This document shows, piece after piece, positions 24,372 through 33,019 of a stretch of DNA of 64,000 bases (positions are counted from its first letter, which is position 1; every line of letters starts with the position of its first letter). Where the stretch lies: NCBI GenBank assembly GCA_964526295.1, contig CAZGKW010000004.1:1-64000 (forward strand), given 5' to 3'. The DNA comes from CAZGKW01 sp964526295. Its GTDB lineage: Bacteria; Planctomycetota; Phycisphaerae; FEN-1346. A program made the translations under genes and the position numbers. Below the pieces are notes generated by a model. The model saw nothing but the letters and a program-made list of their open reading frames with translations, ran no database searches and was not told where the DNA came from.

Positions 24372-25301
24372 TCACCCGCCGGCCTCCGGCACCATCACGT
24401 ATACGCCGCCCGTTGCCGAGAGGTCGACTCGCGGCTCGACCCGGATGTCGTAGAAACCCGAGCCCGGGGGCAGGCGGCACTCGACGATCTTGCCGACGAT
24501 CAGGTACGGCGGGACGGGCGACCCGGCCGAGCGGCTCGTCACGACGAAGTCGCCCGGAGCGGCGTTGTCGGTCCGGCGGATGCCCTTCAGGCGGACGGCC
24601 ATCCCGTCCTCGGTCCCGACGGCGACGCCCGTCGGTCCGGCCTGCCAGGCACCGCGCCGCCGGACGATCACCTGGACCTTCAGGGCGCTTTTCGGGTCGG
24701 TCACGAGGCGGACGGTGCTCATGTGAGGGCCGACGGCATCGACGACGCCGACGAGACCGGCAGCCGACAGAACGGCCTGGCCCCGCTCGACGGCCTGGAC
24801 GGTGCCGGGCTTGAACCGGGCGGCCACGACCGTGCCGCCGACGGCCATGCCGCTCTCGGCGCCCTGGGCGAGACGGGCGGCGGGGCCGGCGCCGGCGACG
24901 CGGGTCGGCAGCAGGTCGGCCGGCACGAGGCGGCAGGGCATCCCGTCGAACGCGCCGCGGATCCGCTCTAACTCCTCGATCCGCCGGGCCTGGTCGGCCA
25001 TGACGGCGGCGGCCTTGATGAGGGCCTCCTGGTAGGCGGCGTTCTCCTCGATGAGGCGGGCTTCGCCGGCCCCGGCGCTCGGGCGGGGGGGCCCTCTGCG
25101 GCCCATCTCCATCGTCCACTGCTCCGTCACGTTCCGCAGCGGGTAAAAGACCGGGGCGGCGTAGAGACGGACCTGCCTGGCGGTGTCGCGGGGCATGAGC
25201 AGCAGGACGATCCCCGCCAAGCTCAGGACGATCACGGTGGTCCGGCGCCGAGCGTCACGGCTGAGCCGAGCTTTGCGGCGACGGCGCCGTCGGGTGGCCA
25301 T
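24372..25301 (-). CDS. mreC: Rod shape-determining protein MreC
   Basis: A 309-residue bitopic scaffold of the elongasome. A very basic cytoplasmic head (ATRRRRRRKARLSRDARRR) is followed by one membrane helix (TTVIVLSLAGIVLLLM), a coiled coil (ARLIEENAAYQEALIKAAAV, QARRIEELERIRG) and two beta domains (VVAARFKPGTVQAVERGQAV, GLVGVVDAVGPHMSTVRLVT, YLIVGKIVECRLPPGSGFYD). I set the start at the ATG at 25301; a longer frame back to 25409 adds only low-complexity sequence. It sits between mreB and mreD on the minus strand. Confidence 0.93.
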   Translation of the reverse strand: MATRRRRRRKARLSRDARRRTTVIVLSLAGIVLLLMPRDTARQVRLYAAPVFYPLRNVTEQWTMEMGRRGPPRPSAGAGEARLIEENAAYQEALIKAAAVMADQARRIEELERIRGAFDGMPCRLVPADLLPTRVAGAGPAARLAQGAESGMAVGGTVVAARFKPGTVQAVERGQAVLSAAGLVGVVDAVGPHMSTVRLVTDPKSALKVQVIVRRRGAWQAGPTGVAVGTEDGMAVRLKGIRRTDNAAPGDFVVTSRSAGSPVPPYLIVGKIVECRLPPGSGFYDIRVEPRVDLSATGGVYVMVPEAGG

Positions 25302-25466
25302 CGTGGTCCCATCGGTCGGGGCGCAAGGCTGTAAGGACGGCGTTCGACGGACCGGCCGGACCCGCATACGGTCGCCCGGCCTCGGGCCTAGGCCCGGTCT
25401 GCCAGACAAGTTCCAGGCAGCGGCAGGGAAGAGCCGGCCCGACGATGCAGGCCGCGGACCGGGCGA

Positions 25467-26519
25467 TCAGCCTTCCTCGTCCGTCATCTCGATCGTGCCG
25501 CGCCACCGGTCCAGGTGGTCCAGGAAGATCCCCGTCCCTCGGGCCACGCACGTGATCGGGTCGTCCGCGACGCGGACCTTCAGGCCGGTCGCCTGGGCCA
25601 TCACGGTGTCGAGTCCGGCCATGAGGGCCCCTCCGCCGCAGACGGCGATGCCGTTGTGGACCAGGTCGGCCGAAAGCTCCGGCTCGGTCCGTTCGAGGGT
25701 CCGCTTGATGGTCTCGATCATGGCCTGGATGGGCTCGGCGATGGCTTCGCGGATCTCCTGGCTGGTGATCGTGGTGGTCCGGGGCAGGCCGGCGATGAGG
25801 TCCCGGCCGCCGACCTCCATCTCGAGTTCCTGCTCCAGGGGGCAGGCGCTGCCGATCTCGATCTTGATCCGCTCGGCCGTCTGCTCGCCGATCAGCAGGC
25901 TGTAGGTCCGCTTCATGTACTCGATGATGGCGGCGTCGATGTCGTCTCCGGCGACGCGGATCGACTCGGAGCAGGCCACGTCGGCGAGGCTGATGACGGC
26001 GACCTCGGTGGTCCCGCCGCCGATGTCGACGACCATGCTGGCGGTGGGCTCCTCGATGGGGAGACCGGCCCCGATGGCGGCGGCCATGGGCTCCTCGATC
26101 AGGAAGACCTTGCGGGCACCGGCCCGCTGGGCGCTCGAGAGGACCGCCCGCCGCTCGACCGCCGTGATCCCGGAGGGGATGGCGATGACAACGCGGGGCC
26201 GGATCAGGCTCCGCCGGCCGTGGACCCGGCGGATGAAGTACGAGAGCATCGCCTCGGTGATGTCGAAATCGGCGATGACGCCGTCACGAAGCGGCCGGAT
26301 GGCCTGGATCGACCCGGGGGTCTTGCCGAGCATCCGCTTGGCCATCTCGCCGACGGCCATCCCGTCGAGAAGGACCTTGCCGGTGTCCTTGTGGACGGCG
26401 ACGACGGAGGGTTCGCACAGGACGATGCCCTGTCCGCGGACGTAGACCAGGGTGGTCGCCGTGCCGAGGTCGATCCCCATGTCCCAGGAGAACAGGCCGA
26501 CGATACGGTCTATGATCAT
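25467..26519 (-). CDS. mreB: Rod shape-determining protein MreB
   Basis: A 350-residue bacterial actin that guides peripheral peptidoglycan synthesis. Actin-fold motifs: phosphate 1 DLGTATTLVYVRGQGIVLCE, RPRVVIAIPSGITAVERRAV, MVVDIGGGTTEVAVISLADV, and AVCGGGALMAGLDTVMAQAT near the C-terminus. The family-typical VFLIEEPMAAAIGAGLPIEE is intact. The ATG at 26519 has GAGG six bases upstream and begins with a short N-terminal stretch (MIIDRIVGLFSWDMG) that likely forms the membrane-binding amphipathic helix. It is followed by mreC, mreD and mrdA, and preceded by two unusual membrane genes. Confidence 0.97.
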   Translation of the reverse strand: MIIDRIVGLFSWDMGIDLGTATTLVYVRGQGIVLCEPSVVAVHKDTGKVLLDGMAVGEMAKRMLGKTPGSIQAIRPLRDGVIADFDITEAMLSYFIRRVHGRRSLIRPRVVIAIPSGITAVERRAVLSSAQRAGARKVFLIEEPMAAAIGAGLPIEEPTASMVVDIGGGTTEVAVISLADVACSESIRVAGDDIDAAIIEYMKRTYSLLIGEQTAERIKIEIGSACPLEQELEMEVGGRDLIAGLPRTTTITSQEIREAIAEPIQAMIETIKRTLERTEPELSADLVHNGIAVCGGGALMAGLDTVMAQATGLKVRVADDPITCVARGTGIFLDHLDRWRGTIEMTDEEG

Positions 26520-26613
26520 CCCGGTCCTCGACGTGTCCGGCCGGCCGTGGCAGTGTCGGGTCGGTCGTCAGACGGGCAAACGGAACCGCCTACTGCTGCT
26601 GCTGCTGTCGGTC

Positions 26614-26931
26614 CTACATGGCGGGCGAACGGGCGCCGCCCTCCCCGGTGGCGCTCGTTCCGGCGGTTTTCGCGGCGTCCTCGAGAAAGGTCTCGTGCTC
26701 CTTCAGCTTGCCGCGCCACCCCGCCAGGTTGCTTTCGGCGGCCTGGACGTCGTTCTCGACCTCCTCGCCGTAGCCCAGGACCCCGCCCGGATAGTGCGTC
26801 TGGACCGTGTAGGCGGTGACCCCGAAGGCCACCACCAGCGCCAGCACCGCCACCAACAGGAGCACCGTGTAGACGTTGCTCAGTGGCTGGGCCGCTACCC
26901 GGACCGCGCTACTCGAACCGATTCGTGACAT
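26614..26931 (-). CDS. Small membrane protein upstream of mreB
   Basis: A 105-residue protein I do not recognise. One membrane helix (about 20-45, VYTVLLLVAVLALVVAFGVT) is followed by a short periplasmic part with a predicted helix (NDVQAAESNLAGWRGKLKEH, then ETFLEDAAKTAG). Its start codon (with AAAGG upstream) lies inside the last codons of the preceding coiled-coil gene, a 23-base overlap that implies translational coupling. It lies 94 bases before mreB. Position suggests a lineage-specific elongasome accessory; this is inference from context alone. Confidence 0.7.
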   Translation of the reverse strand: MSRIGSSSAVRVAAQPLSNVYTVLLLVAVLALVVAFGVTAYTVQTHYPGGVLGYGEEVENDVQAAESNLAGWRGKLKEHETFLEDAAKTAGTSATGEGGARSPAM

Positions 26932-27748
26932 GGTGACCTTTCCGGACCGTGCCGCGAAGAAGCGTCAGGTCGCCCGTCGACCGGTCGTGGGCCACGCGCT
27001 TGACGACCAGCTTCGCGAGGAACTCGTTGGCCTCCCGGTCGTAGACGTAGAAGACCATCGGGGCCAAGACGCCGTCGTCGGAGCCCAGGTTGATCTCGGC
27101 GATGCGGGCGGCGTTGTCGACGTTGGTGACGATGCCCTGGATCTGGTTGAGGAGGGTGACCTCAACCGTCGGGGGTCGGATGTTCGTCTTCTGCTCGTAG
27201 AAGGCGATCTGCTTCTCCAAGCCGGCCACCGACTCTTCCAGCTGCCGGATCGTCTCCCCCATCAACTGGTTCTTGTCGAGGACGTCGCGGAGGCGGACGC
27301 CCTGCGCAGCGAGCATCTCCTCGAGGTCGTCGGCCCGCTTCTTGGCCCCATCCCGCTCGGTGCGGGCGGCCTGGAGGTTGGCCATCAGCTCGTCCATCTT
27401 CTTCGACATCCCGTCGTAGGAGGTGGCCAGCGTGGCGAGCTTCTGGTCCAGGGCGTTCTTCTCGTCCCTCAGCCGGGCGATGGCGTCGTTGCGGGCATTG
27501 ACGTCGTCCTCGAGCTGCGATATCCGGTTCATGAGCTGGGCCTTGTCCGTCGCACGGCCCTGGACTTCCTCCTGGTACTTCTGGTACCACGTGTCGCGCT
27601 GGTCGAAGGCGCCGTTGGTGATTTCCTTGAGGTCGATGTACAGGGCCCGCCAATCTTCACGGAGGAGGAACTCGCGGGACACGAGCACGGCCACCGGAAT
27701 GGCGATCACGACGATCAAGACCGTGAGAATCTTCCCGAGCGTACTCAA
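26909..27748 (-). CDS. Membrane-anchored coiled-coil protein with MreC-like beta tail
   Basis: A 279-residue protein: one N-terminal membrane helix (GKILTVLIVVIAIPVAVLVS), then a long coiled coil (about 65-185, NRISQLEDDVNARNDAIARL and onward), then a ~75-residue beta-rich tail (GIVTNVDNAARIAEINLGSD, DDGVLAPMVFYVYDREANEF, TGDLTLLRGTVRKGHHVTNR). This tail pattern is shared with MreC-like and flagellar/TolA-like assembly proteins. The topology matches MreC, but the sequence is distinct, and true MreC is encoded four genes further on in the operon. A TTG start with AAGGAG seven bases upstream is the best choice. It is the first gene of the mre operon, downstream of a strong promoter. Confidence 0.75.
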   Translation of the reverse strand: MSTLGKILTVLIVVIAIPVAVLVSREFLLREDWRALYIDLKEITNGAFDQRDTWYQKYQEEVQGRATDKAQLMNRISQLEDDVNARNDAIARLRDEKNALDQKLATLATSYDGMSKKMDELMANLQAARTERDGAKKRADDLEEMLAAQGVRLRDVLDKNQLMGETIRQLEESVAGLEKQIAFYEQKTNIRPPTVEVTLLNQIQGIVTNVDNAARIAEINLGSDDGVLAPMVFYVYDREANEFLAKLVVKRVAHDRSTGDLTLLRGTVRKGHHVTNRFE

Positions 27749-27857
27749 GGCTCTCTCCTTCAGGCGCTTGCCGCCCCGTTTGGCAGGATCCCCTCAGGCC
27801 GGCCCCGGCTTCTCCCCACAAACCGGCCCTCGGCGACACCCCGACCGCTGGCCTGTG

Positions 27858-27871
27858 TGCCGCATGCGGCA
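27858..27871. promoter_or_regulatory. Palindrome at the predicted start of the mre transcript
   Basis: A perfect 14-base palindrome TGCCGCATGCGGCA overlaps the predicted transcription start (~27871) of the minus-strand mre operon. It could be an operator. Flanking GTG/CAC extends the symmetry imperfectly. Confidence 0.4.
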
Positions 27872-27878
27872 ACACGCG

Positions 27879-27906
27879 ATTCTAGTTGGGCCCCCCGACC
27901 CGTCAA
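27879..27906 (-). promoter_or_regulatory. Promoter of the mre operon
   Basis: TTGACG (27906-27901), a 16-base spacer, then TAGAAT (27884-27879). The leader to the TTG start at 27748 is ~120 bases. The rest of the 319-base gap (27749-28067) shows nothing else recognisable. Confidence 0.6.
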
Positions 27907-28067
27907 GCAAAAAAGCGTCGCCGCCATAACCCATTACGACTGCCGAGGCCCCCCGTCCGGCCGCAAACGGCGGCGAAGCGAGGACGGGCCGCCTCCGCTG
28001 CTGAGGTCCTCCGTTCGCGGCGACGGGTCTTGGGGCTCGTCATTCCGGCGGCCGCCCCCTGCCTCCG

Positions 28068-29084
28068 TCACCCCTCCGGTTCCCTCAGGGCCCGCTTTCG
28101 CCAGGGCCCCTCCGACGACTGGATCTTCAGCATCGCCACCGCCGCGCTCGTCCGTTCCAGCAGGTCCTCCCGCGCAAGGAGCCGCGACAGGGGTTTCAGG
28201 GCCGGCGTGTAGGCCGTCTCGCCCAGCGAGCGGGCCGCCAGGGCCCGCTCCGGCACTTCCGGGGCGTCGAGCATGTCCACGAGCAGCGTCACCCGCTTCA
28301 GGTCGCCCAGCCGGGCCAGCGACGCGATCGCCGCGAACTTGACGTCCATGAACCGCTTGCTCTCGCTGAGTCGGGCGAGGCGAGGCACGTCGCCCTGCTC
28401 GCCGATCTGGCCCAGCACCCGGGCCGCCATCGCCCGGATCTCGTGGCTCCGGTGCTCGGTCAGCCGCCGGACCGACTCCAGCCCGAAGTCCGACCCGAGT
28501 CGCCCGAGCGCCTCGGCCGCACGCAACACCACCACCGCGTCCGGGTCGGCCAGCTTCAGCTTCAGCATCCCGACGGCGCTCTCGTTTCCCATCAGGCCGA
28601 GGAGCCAGCACGCCGTCCGCCGCCGGCGAATGTCCGGGCTGGCCAGCCCGTCGCGAAGGGCCTCCACCTGGGACGAGTCGCCCGCCATGGCCATCGCGAA
28701 CGCCGCCGAGAGGCGCGTCACCGCGTCGGGGTCCCGCAGATGGCTGCGGAAGACCGGCACGAGCTCCCGCCGACGGGTCGTGCCGAGCACCGCCAAGGCC
28801 GTCGTTCGCAGCCGCGGGTCCGACGAGCGGGCCAGCTTGACCAGGTCGCCCTGGGGGGCCGCCCGGGATGAGTCGAGGAACGCCTCGGCGGCGTAGGCCT
28901 GGATCCGCCCCTGGCCCGATTGGAGGGCCTCGACCAGGACGGGATAGGGATCGGCGATCTCAGCCTCGCCGTCGCCGCCGGGCGCTGCGGCAGCGTCCGC
29001 CGCACGCTCCACCGGGCCGAGACACGCTCCGAAGGCGGCCAGGCCAGCCGCCACGGCCGCCGCCCAGATGTACGATCGTCTCAT
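28068..29084 (-). CDS. HEAT-repeat protein, secreted or lipoprotein
   Basis: A 338-residue protein built of tandem HEAT/PBS-lyase-like helical repeats, with units such as PDAVTRLSAAFAMAMAGDSS, PDIRRRRTACWLLGLMGNES, PDAVVVLRAAEALGRLGSDF and RSHEIRAMAARVLGQIGEQG from about 60 to 320. The N-terminus (MRRSYIWAAAVAAGLAAFGA then C) is a signal peptide with a cysteine in a weak lipobox (FGAC). HEAT arrays mediate protein contacts; the partner is unknown. The ATG at 29084 overlaps the lnt stop by four bases (ATGA), so the two genes are coupled, a fitting neighbour if it is indeed a lipoprotein. Confidence 0.85.
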   Translation of the reverse strand: MRRSYIWAAAVAAGLAAFGACLGPVERAADAAAAPGGDGEAEIADPYPVLVEALQSGQGRIQAYAAEAFLDSSRAAPQGDLVKLARSSDPRLRTTALAVLGTTRRRELVPVFRSHLRDPDAVTRLSAAFAMAMAGDSSQVEALRDGLASPDIRRRRTACWLLGLMGNESAVGMLKLKLADPDAVVVLRAAEALGRLGSDFGLESVRRLTEHRSHEIRAMAARVLGQIGEQGDVPRLARLSESKRFMDVKFAAIASLARLGDLKRVTLLVDMLDAPEVPERALAARSLGETAYTPALKPLSRLLAREDLLERTSAAVAMLKIQSSEGPWRKRALREPEG

Positions 29085-31015
29085 GACTCGTGCCCCTTTC
29101 GCATGATCGCCCATCGGCCAATGGCCCAGGCGGCCCCCGCCAGCGTCGCCGCCACGCACGCCAGGGCGAACACGTCGCCGACCCGCGTGTACGGCGCTAC
29201 CCGGCGGTCAAGGTCGATCCGCCCGAGGGCATGGCCCTCGAGGCACCGCCGCTCGTCCGACCGGTCGCGGACCACCTCCTCGATCCGCCCCGTCGAGGCG
29301 ACCAGGCCGCTGATGCCCGTGTTGACGCTCCGTACGACGGGGACCCGGTTCTCGATGGCCCGGAACGCGCACAGGTTCAGGTGCTGCTTATGCTGAACGG
29401 TTTCCTCCAGGCGGTCAACCTTCGGCTCGCCCTCAGCGTCTTCGCCGGAGTCCGACTCGTGGACCGTCCGGGCGAACCAGCCGTCGTTGGAGATGTTGAC
29501 GATGAAGTCGACGCCCTTCTCGCGCCCGCCTCCATCGCCGTGGGGCTGGGCTTGTCCGCCGCGGGCCGCCGGGCGAAGACGGACCATGTCGCGAATCCGG
29601 TAGGCGAAGGCGTCCTCGTAGCAGATCGGCGCCAGAAACCGGGCCCCGCCCGTCTCCTCCAGGACGAACGGCCGCTGGTCTCGGGCACCCGCCGTCAGGC
29701 TGTAGTCGTAGGAGTACGGGGTCATGCCGAGGAGCAGCCGGTACAGGGGGGGAAAGCCCCCGCGGAACGGCACGTACTCGCCGAACGGGACGAGGTGGGC
29801 CTTATCGTAGGCGTGCTCGGAGTCGTACGGCTCGGCGTCCGGGGCGATCAGCAGGGCCCGATTGCTCCGCTCGAACCGGGCCATCACCCGCTCGCCCGGC
29901 AGGTGCTCGACGCCGACCAGCCGGACGGCCGTCGAGCCGCACAGGACCGGCGCCCCGGCCTCGCGGGCCACCTCGCGGACCGTCCGCCAGTACCCCCGGT
30001 ACCGAAGCTGCGTCATCATGAGATGCTCGGCCAGCTCGGGCACGTCCCCGGCCACCTCCCGGACGTCGGCCTCCAGGAACTGCTCGTTCAGGAAGCCCGG
30101 GACCATCGTCTCGGGCCAGACGACCAGGTCCAGGTCGATGCCCCGCTCGTTCGCCTTGGCCAGGCCCCGGCGAGTGAGGCGCACCAGGTCGCCGATCATC
30201 CGCTTCTCGGCGTCGAGCACGTCTTCGTAGCGCGCCAGGAGCTTCACTTCCTGGGGGATGGTCGTCTGGACCGCCAGGACCGCCGGGCCCGGCCGGGTCG
30301 TGTCCTGCCCCAGCCGCCAGTACCCGTAGCCCACCGTGGCGACCCAGGCGGCGGCCAGGGCCGCGACGCCGACGATCACCGACCACTTCAGGCGCGGACG
30401 CTCCCCCTTGTGCCGGGCGGCGAACAGCGGACGCGTCAGCAGGTCCGCCGCCAGGCCGTTCGTCATCACCACCAGGAACCCCGGCCCGTAGGCCCCCAGG
30501 GCGTCGGCCGTCTGCACCAGCGGCAGGTTCTCGTACTGGGTGTGACCCGCGTAGAGCCACGGCAGACCCGTCAGGAACCACCCCCGGACGTACTCCAGGG
30601 CCACCCACACCACCGGGGCCACCGCCACCATCGGCAGGCCCGTCGCCCCCCCGATCCGCCGCGAGCCCCAGGTGAAAAGGGCCCAGTACAGGGCCAGGTA
30701 GAGCATCAGGGCGATGAAACCCGCCGGGTGGAACTGCCACAGCCAGTGCATGTTCAGGCCGAAGAACACCAGGCCGCCGAGGTACGACGCCGCAAAGACG
30801 TGCTTGCCGGAGGGCGCCCGGACGGCCATCACGATAAGCGGCGCGAGGGCCAGGTACGCCACCCAGGAGAACTCGAAGGGGGGGAACGCGAGGCTCATCA
30901 GCAGGGCCGTGAAGACCGCCAGCGGATAGGGGATGTACCAGCGGGGGCGGGGCCGGCGGACGACGACCTCGCGGATCTTCCTGGGCGGGCGGTCCTGATT
31001 GTCCGGTGCGATCAA
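29081..31015 (-). CDS. lnt: Apolipoprotein N-acyltransferase
   Basis: Transfers an acyl chain to the N-terminal cysteine of diacylated lipoproteins, which implies a Gram-negative-type envelope. The 644-residue protein has about seven membrane helices in the first ~250 residues, then a nitrilase-fold domain with the catalytic triad: Glu in VVWPETMVPGFL, Lys in YDKAHLVPFGEYVPF and Cys in APICYEDAFAYRI. A final membrane helix (FALACVAATLAGAAWAIGRW) lies near 620. It is longer than E. coli Lnt (~512) because of inserts in the nitrilase part, including a charged G/Q-rich insert near 500. The start is TTG at 31015 with a weak AGGA site; it is coupled to the HEAT gene. Confidence 0.94.
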   Translation of the reverse strand: MIAPDNQDRPPRKIREVVVRRPRPRWYIPYPLAVFTALLMSLAFPPFEFSWVAYLALAPLIVMAVRAPSGKHVFAASYLGGLVFFGLNMHWLWQFHPAGFIALMLYLALYWALFTWGSRRIGGATGLPMVAVAPVVWVALEYVRGWFLTGLPWLYAGHTQYENLPLVQTADALGAYGPGFLVVMTNGLAADLLTRPLFAARHKGERPRLKWSVIVGVAALAAAWVATVGYGYWRLGQDTTRPGPAVLAVQTTIPQEVKLLARYEDVLDAEKRMIGDLVRLTRRGLAKANERGIDLDLVVWPETMVPGFLNEQFLEADVREVAGDVPELAEHLMMTQLRYRGYWRTVREVAREAGAPVLCGSTAVRLVGVEHLPGERVMARFERSNRALLIAPDAEPYDSEHAYDKAHLVPFGEYVPFRGGFPPLYRLLLGMTPYSYDYSLTAGARDQRPFVLEETGGARFLAPICYEDAFAYRIRDMVRLRPAARGGQAQPHGDGGGREKGVDFIVNISNDGWFARTVHESDSGEDAEGEPKVDRLEETVQHKQHLNLCAFRAIENRVPVVRSVNTGISGLVASTGRIEEVVRDRSDERRCLEGHALGRIDLDRRVAPYTRVGDVFALACVAATLAGAAWAIGRWAIMRKGHES

Positions 31016-31065
31016 CGGTGGGTCCTGATTGCGAGGGAATCCGGCCCGGGCGCTGTCTTATCACT

Positions 31066-31111
31066 CCCTCTCCCCCGGCGGGAGAGGGGCGGGGTGAGGG
31101 GGTTCGCCCTC
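31066..31111. repeat. Palindromic CCCTCTCCC repeat
   Basis: CCCTCTCCC (31066-31074) pairs with GGGAGAGGG (31080-31088) across a 5-base loop, followed by GGGGTGAGGG and a GAGGG/CCCTC hairpin (31096-31111). This layout is a widespread dispersed repeat in GC-rich genomes. It lies between the divergently oriented lnt and isomerase genes. Confidence 0.6.
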
Positions 31112-31345
31112 TTGAACACCCACCTCTTGCTCCCGACGAAACGCCGGCGAGCCCTCCCCGGGCCGCCCCATTCTGGGCAGGATGGCCGGCCGCGTCAAGC
31201 CGCGGCTTGTCGACGAAGCCCGGCGGCCACGTCCGAATTGCCTTGATTCGCCCCCCGAGGCCGGTAGCCTAGGCCTGTTTCACACGAAGGTGGGCCCGAT
31301 CCGCCGTCGCACCGGGCTTCGCCCGCTCCCGAAAGGAATCGATCC

Positions 31346-32758
31346 ATGGCCGACAAGACCACCTTGGCCGTCATCGTCGGAACGCGAGGCTTCTTCCCCA
31401 CGAACCTGGCCCACGAGGGACGCAAAGACGTCCTCAACATCCTCAAGGAGGAGGGCTTCGACACCGTCTGCCTCGGCCAGAACGAGGCCACCGGCGGGGC
31501 CATCGAGACGCTGGCCGACGCCCGGGCCTGCGGCGAGCTGCTCAAGAAACACGCCGACCGCATCGACGGCGTCCTGGTGACGCTGCCGAACTTCGGCGAC
31601 GAGAAGGCCGTCGCGAACACCCTCCGCTTCTCGGGCCTCGACGTGCCGGTCCTGGTGCACGCCTGGCCGGACGACCCCAGCGCGATGCGGGCCGACAGCC
31701 GCCGCGATGCCTTCTGCGGCAAGATGTCCGTCTGCAACAACCTGTTCCAGTACGACATCCCGTTCAGCCTGACGGACCTGCACACGGTGGGACCGAACTC
31801 GAAGTCGTTCCGGGCCGACCTGGCCCGCTTCGGGGCGACGTGCCGCGTGGTGCGGGGCCTGCGAGAGACCCGCGTCGGGGCGGTCGGCGCTCGGACCGGC
31901 CCGTTCAACACGGTCCGGTTCTCGGAGAAGCTGCTCGAGACGCGCGGCATCAGCGTCGAGGTGCTCGATCTGTCGGAGGTGCTCGGCCAGGCCGAGCGGC
32001 TCAAGGCCGACGACCCGGCGGTCCGCGAGAAGATCGAGGCCATCAAGGGCTACACGAACACCGAGTCCGTGCCCGCCGAGCCCCTGGAGCGGATGGCCCG
32101 GTTCGGCGTCGTCATCGACCGGTGGGTCGAGGAGAACGGCCTGGCGGGGACGGCCATCCAGTGCTGGACGGCGCTGGAGGAGTTCTACGGCATCGTGCCG
32201 TGCACGTTGATGAGCATGATGAGCCAGGCCCTTCGCCCCAGCGCGTGCGAGGCCGACGTGACGGGCCTCCTGGGGATGCTCGCGCTTCGTTACGCGACCG
32301 GCACGCCGCCGGCCATCGTCGACTGGAACAACAACTACGGATCGGCGTCGAACAAAGCCGTCATCTTCCACTGCTCGAACCTCCCGGCGGAGTTGTTCCA
32401 GTCGCACCGGATGGACATCCAGGAGATCATCGCGACGAGCGTCGGGTCGGAGAACACCTGCGGGACGATCGTCGGGAGGCTGAAAACGGGCCCCTTCACC
32501 TTCTGTCGCGTCGATACGGACGATCCGGCCGGCGAGGTCCGGGCCTACGTCGGCGAGGGGAAGCTGACCGACGATCCGCTGGACACCTTCGGCGGCTACG
32601 GTGTGGTCGAGGTGCAGGGCCTTCAGGAGCTGCTGGCGATCATCTGCTCGGAGGGGTTCGAGCATCACGTCGCAATCGGGATGGGCCAGGTCGCCCGGGC
32701 CGTCGAGGACGCCTTCGGGACGTACCTGGGGTGGGACGTCTACCGCCACGTGGGGTAA
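31346..32758 (+). CDS. L-fucose/L-arabinose isomerase-like sugar isomerase
   Basis: A 470-residue member of the FucI/AraA-like superfamily, which interconverts aldoses and ketoses with a divalent metal. It opens TLAVIVGTRGFFPTNLAHEG, and candidate metal ligands are Glu in CWTALEEFYGIVPC, Asp in CEADVTGLLGMLA and His in EGFEHHVAIGMG, the spacing expected for the fold. SVGSENTCGTIVGRLKTGPF is another family block. It is shorter than E. coli FucI (~590) and belongs to a poorly characterised branch, so the substrate (fucose, arabinose or another deoxy-sugar) is uncertain. No kinase or aldolase gene is adjacent. A GAAAGGAATCG site precedes the ATG. Confidence 0.8.
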   Translation: MADKTTLAVIVGTRGFFPTNLAHEGRKDVLNILKEEGFDTVCLGQNEATGGAIETLADARACGELLKKHADRIDGVLVTLPNFGDEKAVANTLRFSGLDVPVLVHAWPDDPSAMRADSRRDAFCGKMSVCNNLFQYDIPFSLTDLHTVGPNSKSFRADLARFGATCRVVRGLRETRVGAVGARTGPFNTVRFSEKLLETRGISVEVLDLSEVLGQAERLKADDPAVREKIEAIKGYTNTESVPAEPLERMARFGVVIDRWVEENGLAGTAIQCWTALEEFYGIVPCTLMSMMSQALRPSACEADVTGLLGMLALRYATGTPPAIVDWNNNYGSASNKAVIFHCSNLPAELFQSHRMDIQEIIATSVGSENTCGTIVGRLKTGPFTFCRVDTDDPAGEVRAYVGEGKLTDDPLDTFGGYGVVEVQGLQELLAIICSEGFEHHVAIGMGQVARAVEDAFGTYLGWDVYRHVG

Positions 32759-32901
32759 GCGCGGGCCGGGCCTGGTTCTTGGCCGTCAACGTCGGGACGT
32801 TTCTCGGCACCCCGGTTTGCCCTGGCAGGGCGGAGACCCCCCGAGTCCCCCCGGCCGCCCCCGTTGTCCGTTCGCCCTGAAGACCGGCGCTGCCAGTGTC
32901 T

Positions 32902-32931
32902 TTGTGTGTCACAGCCCCCAAGGCATATAAT
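32902..32931 (+). promoter_or_regulatory. Promoter upstream of the GspE-like gene
   Basis: TTGTGT (32902-32907), an 18-base spacer and a perfect TATAAT (32926-32931), in a locally AT-rich stretch. It leaves a leader of ~80 bases. Confidence 0.5.
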
Positions 32932-33019
32932 CGGATTTTATGCTGATCTGGGTGTAATCTCTGTGCTATATTGTGCGATAGAGGGCGGCGGTGCCCTCCC
33001 CAGCACAGGGAGACAGGCG

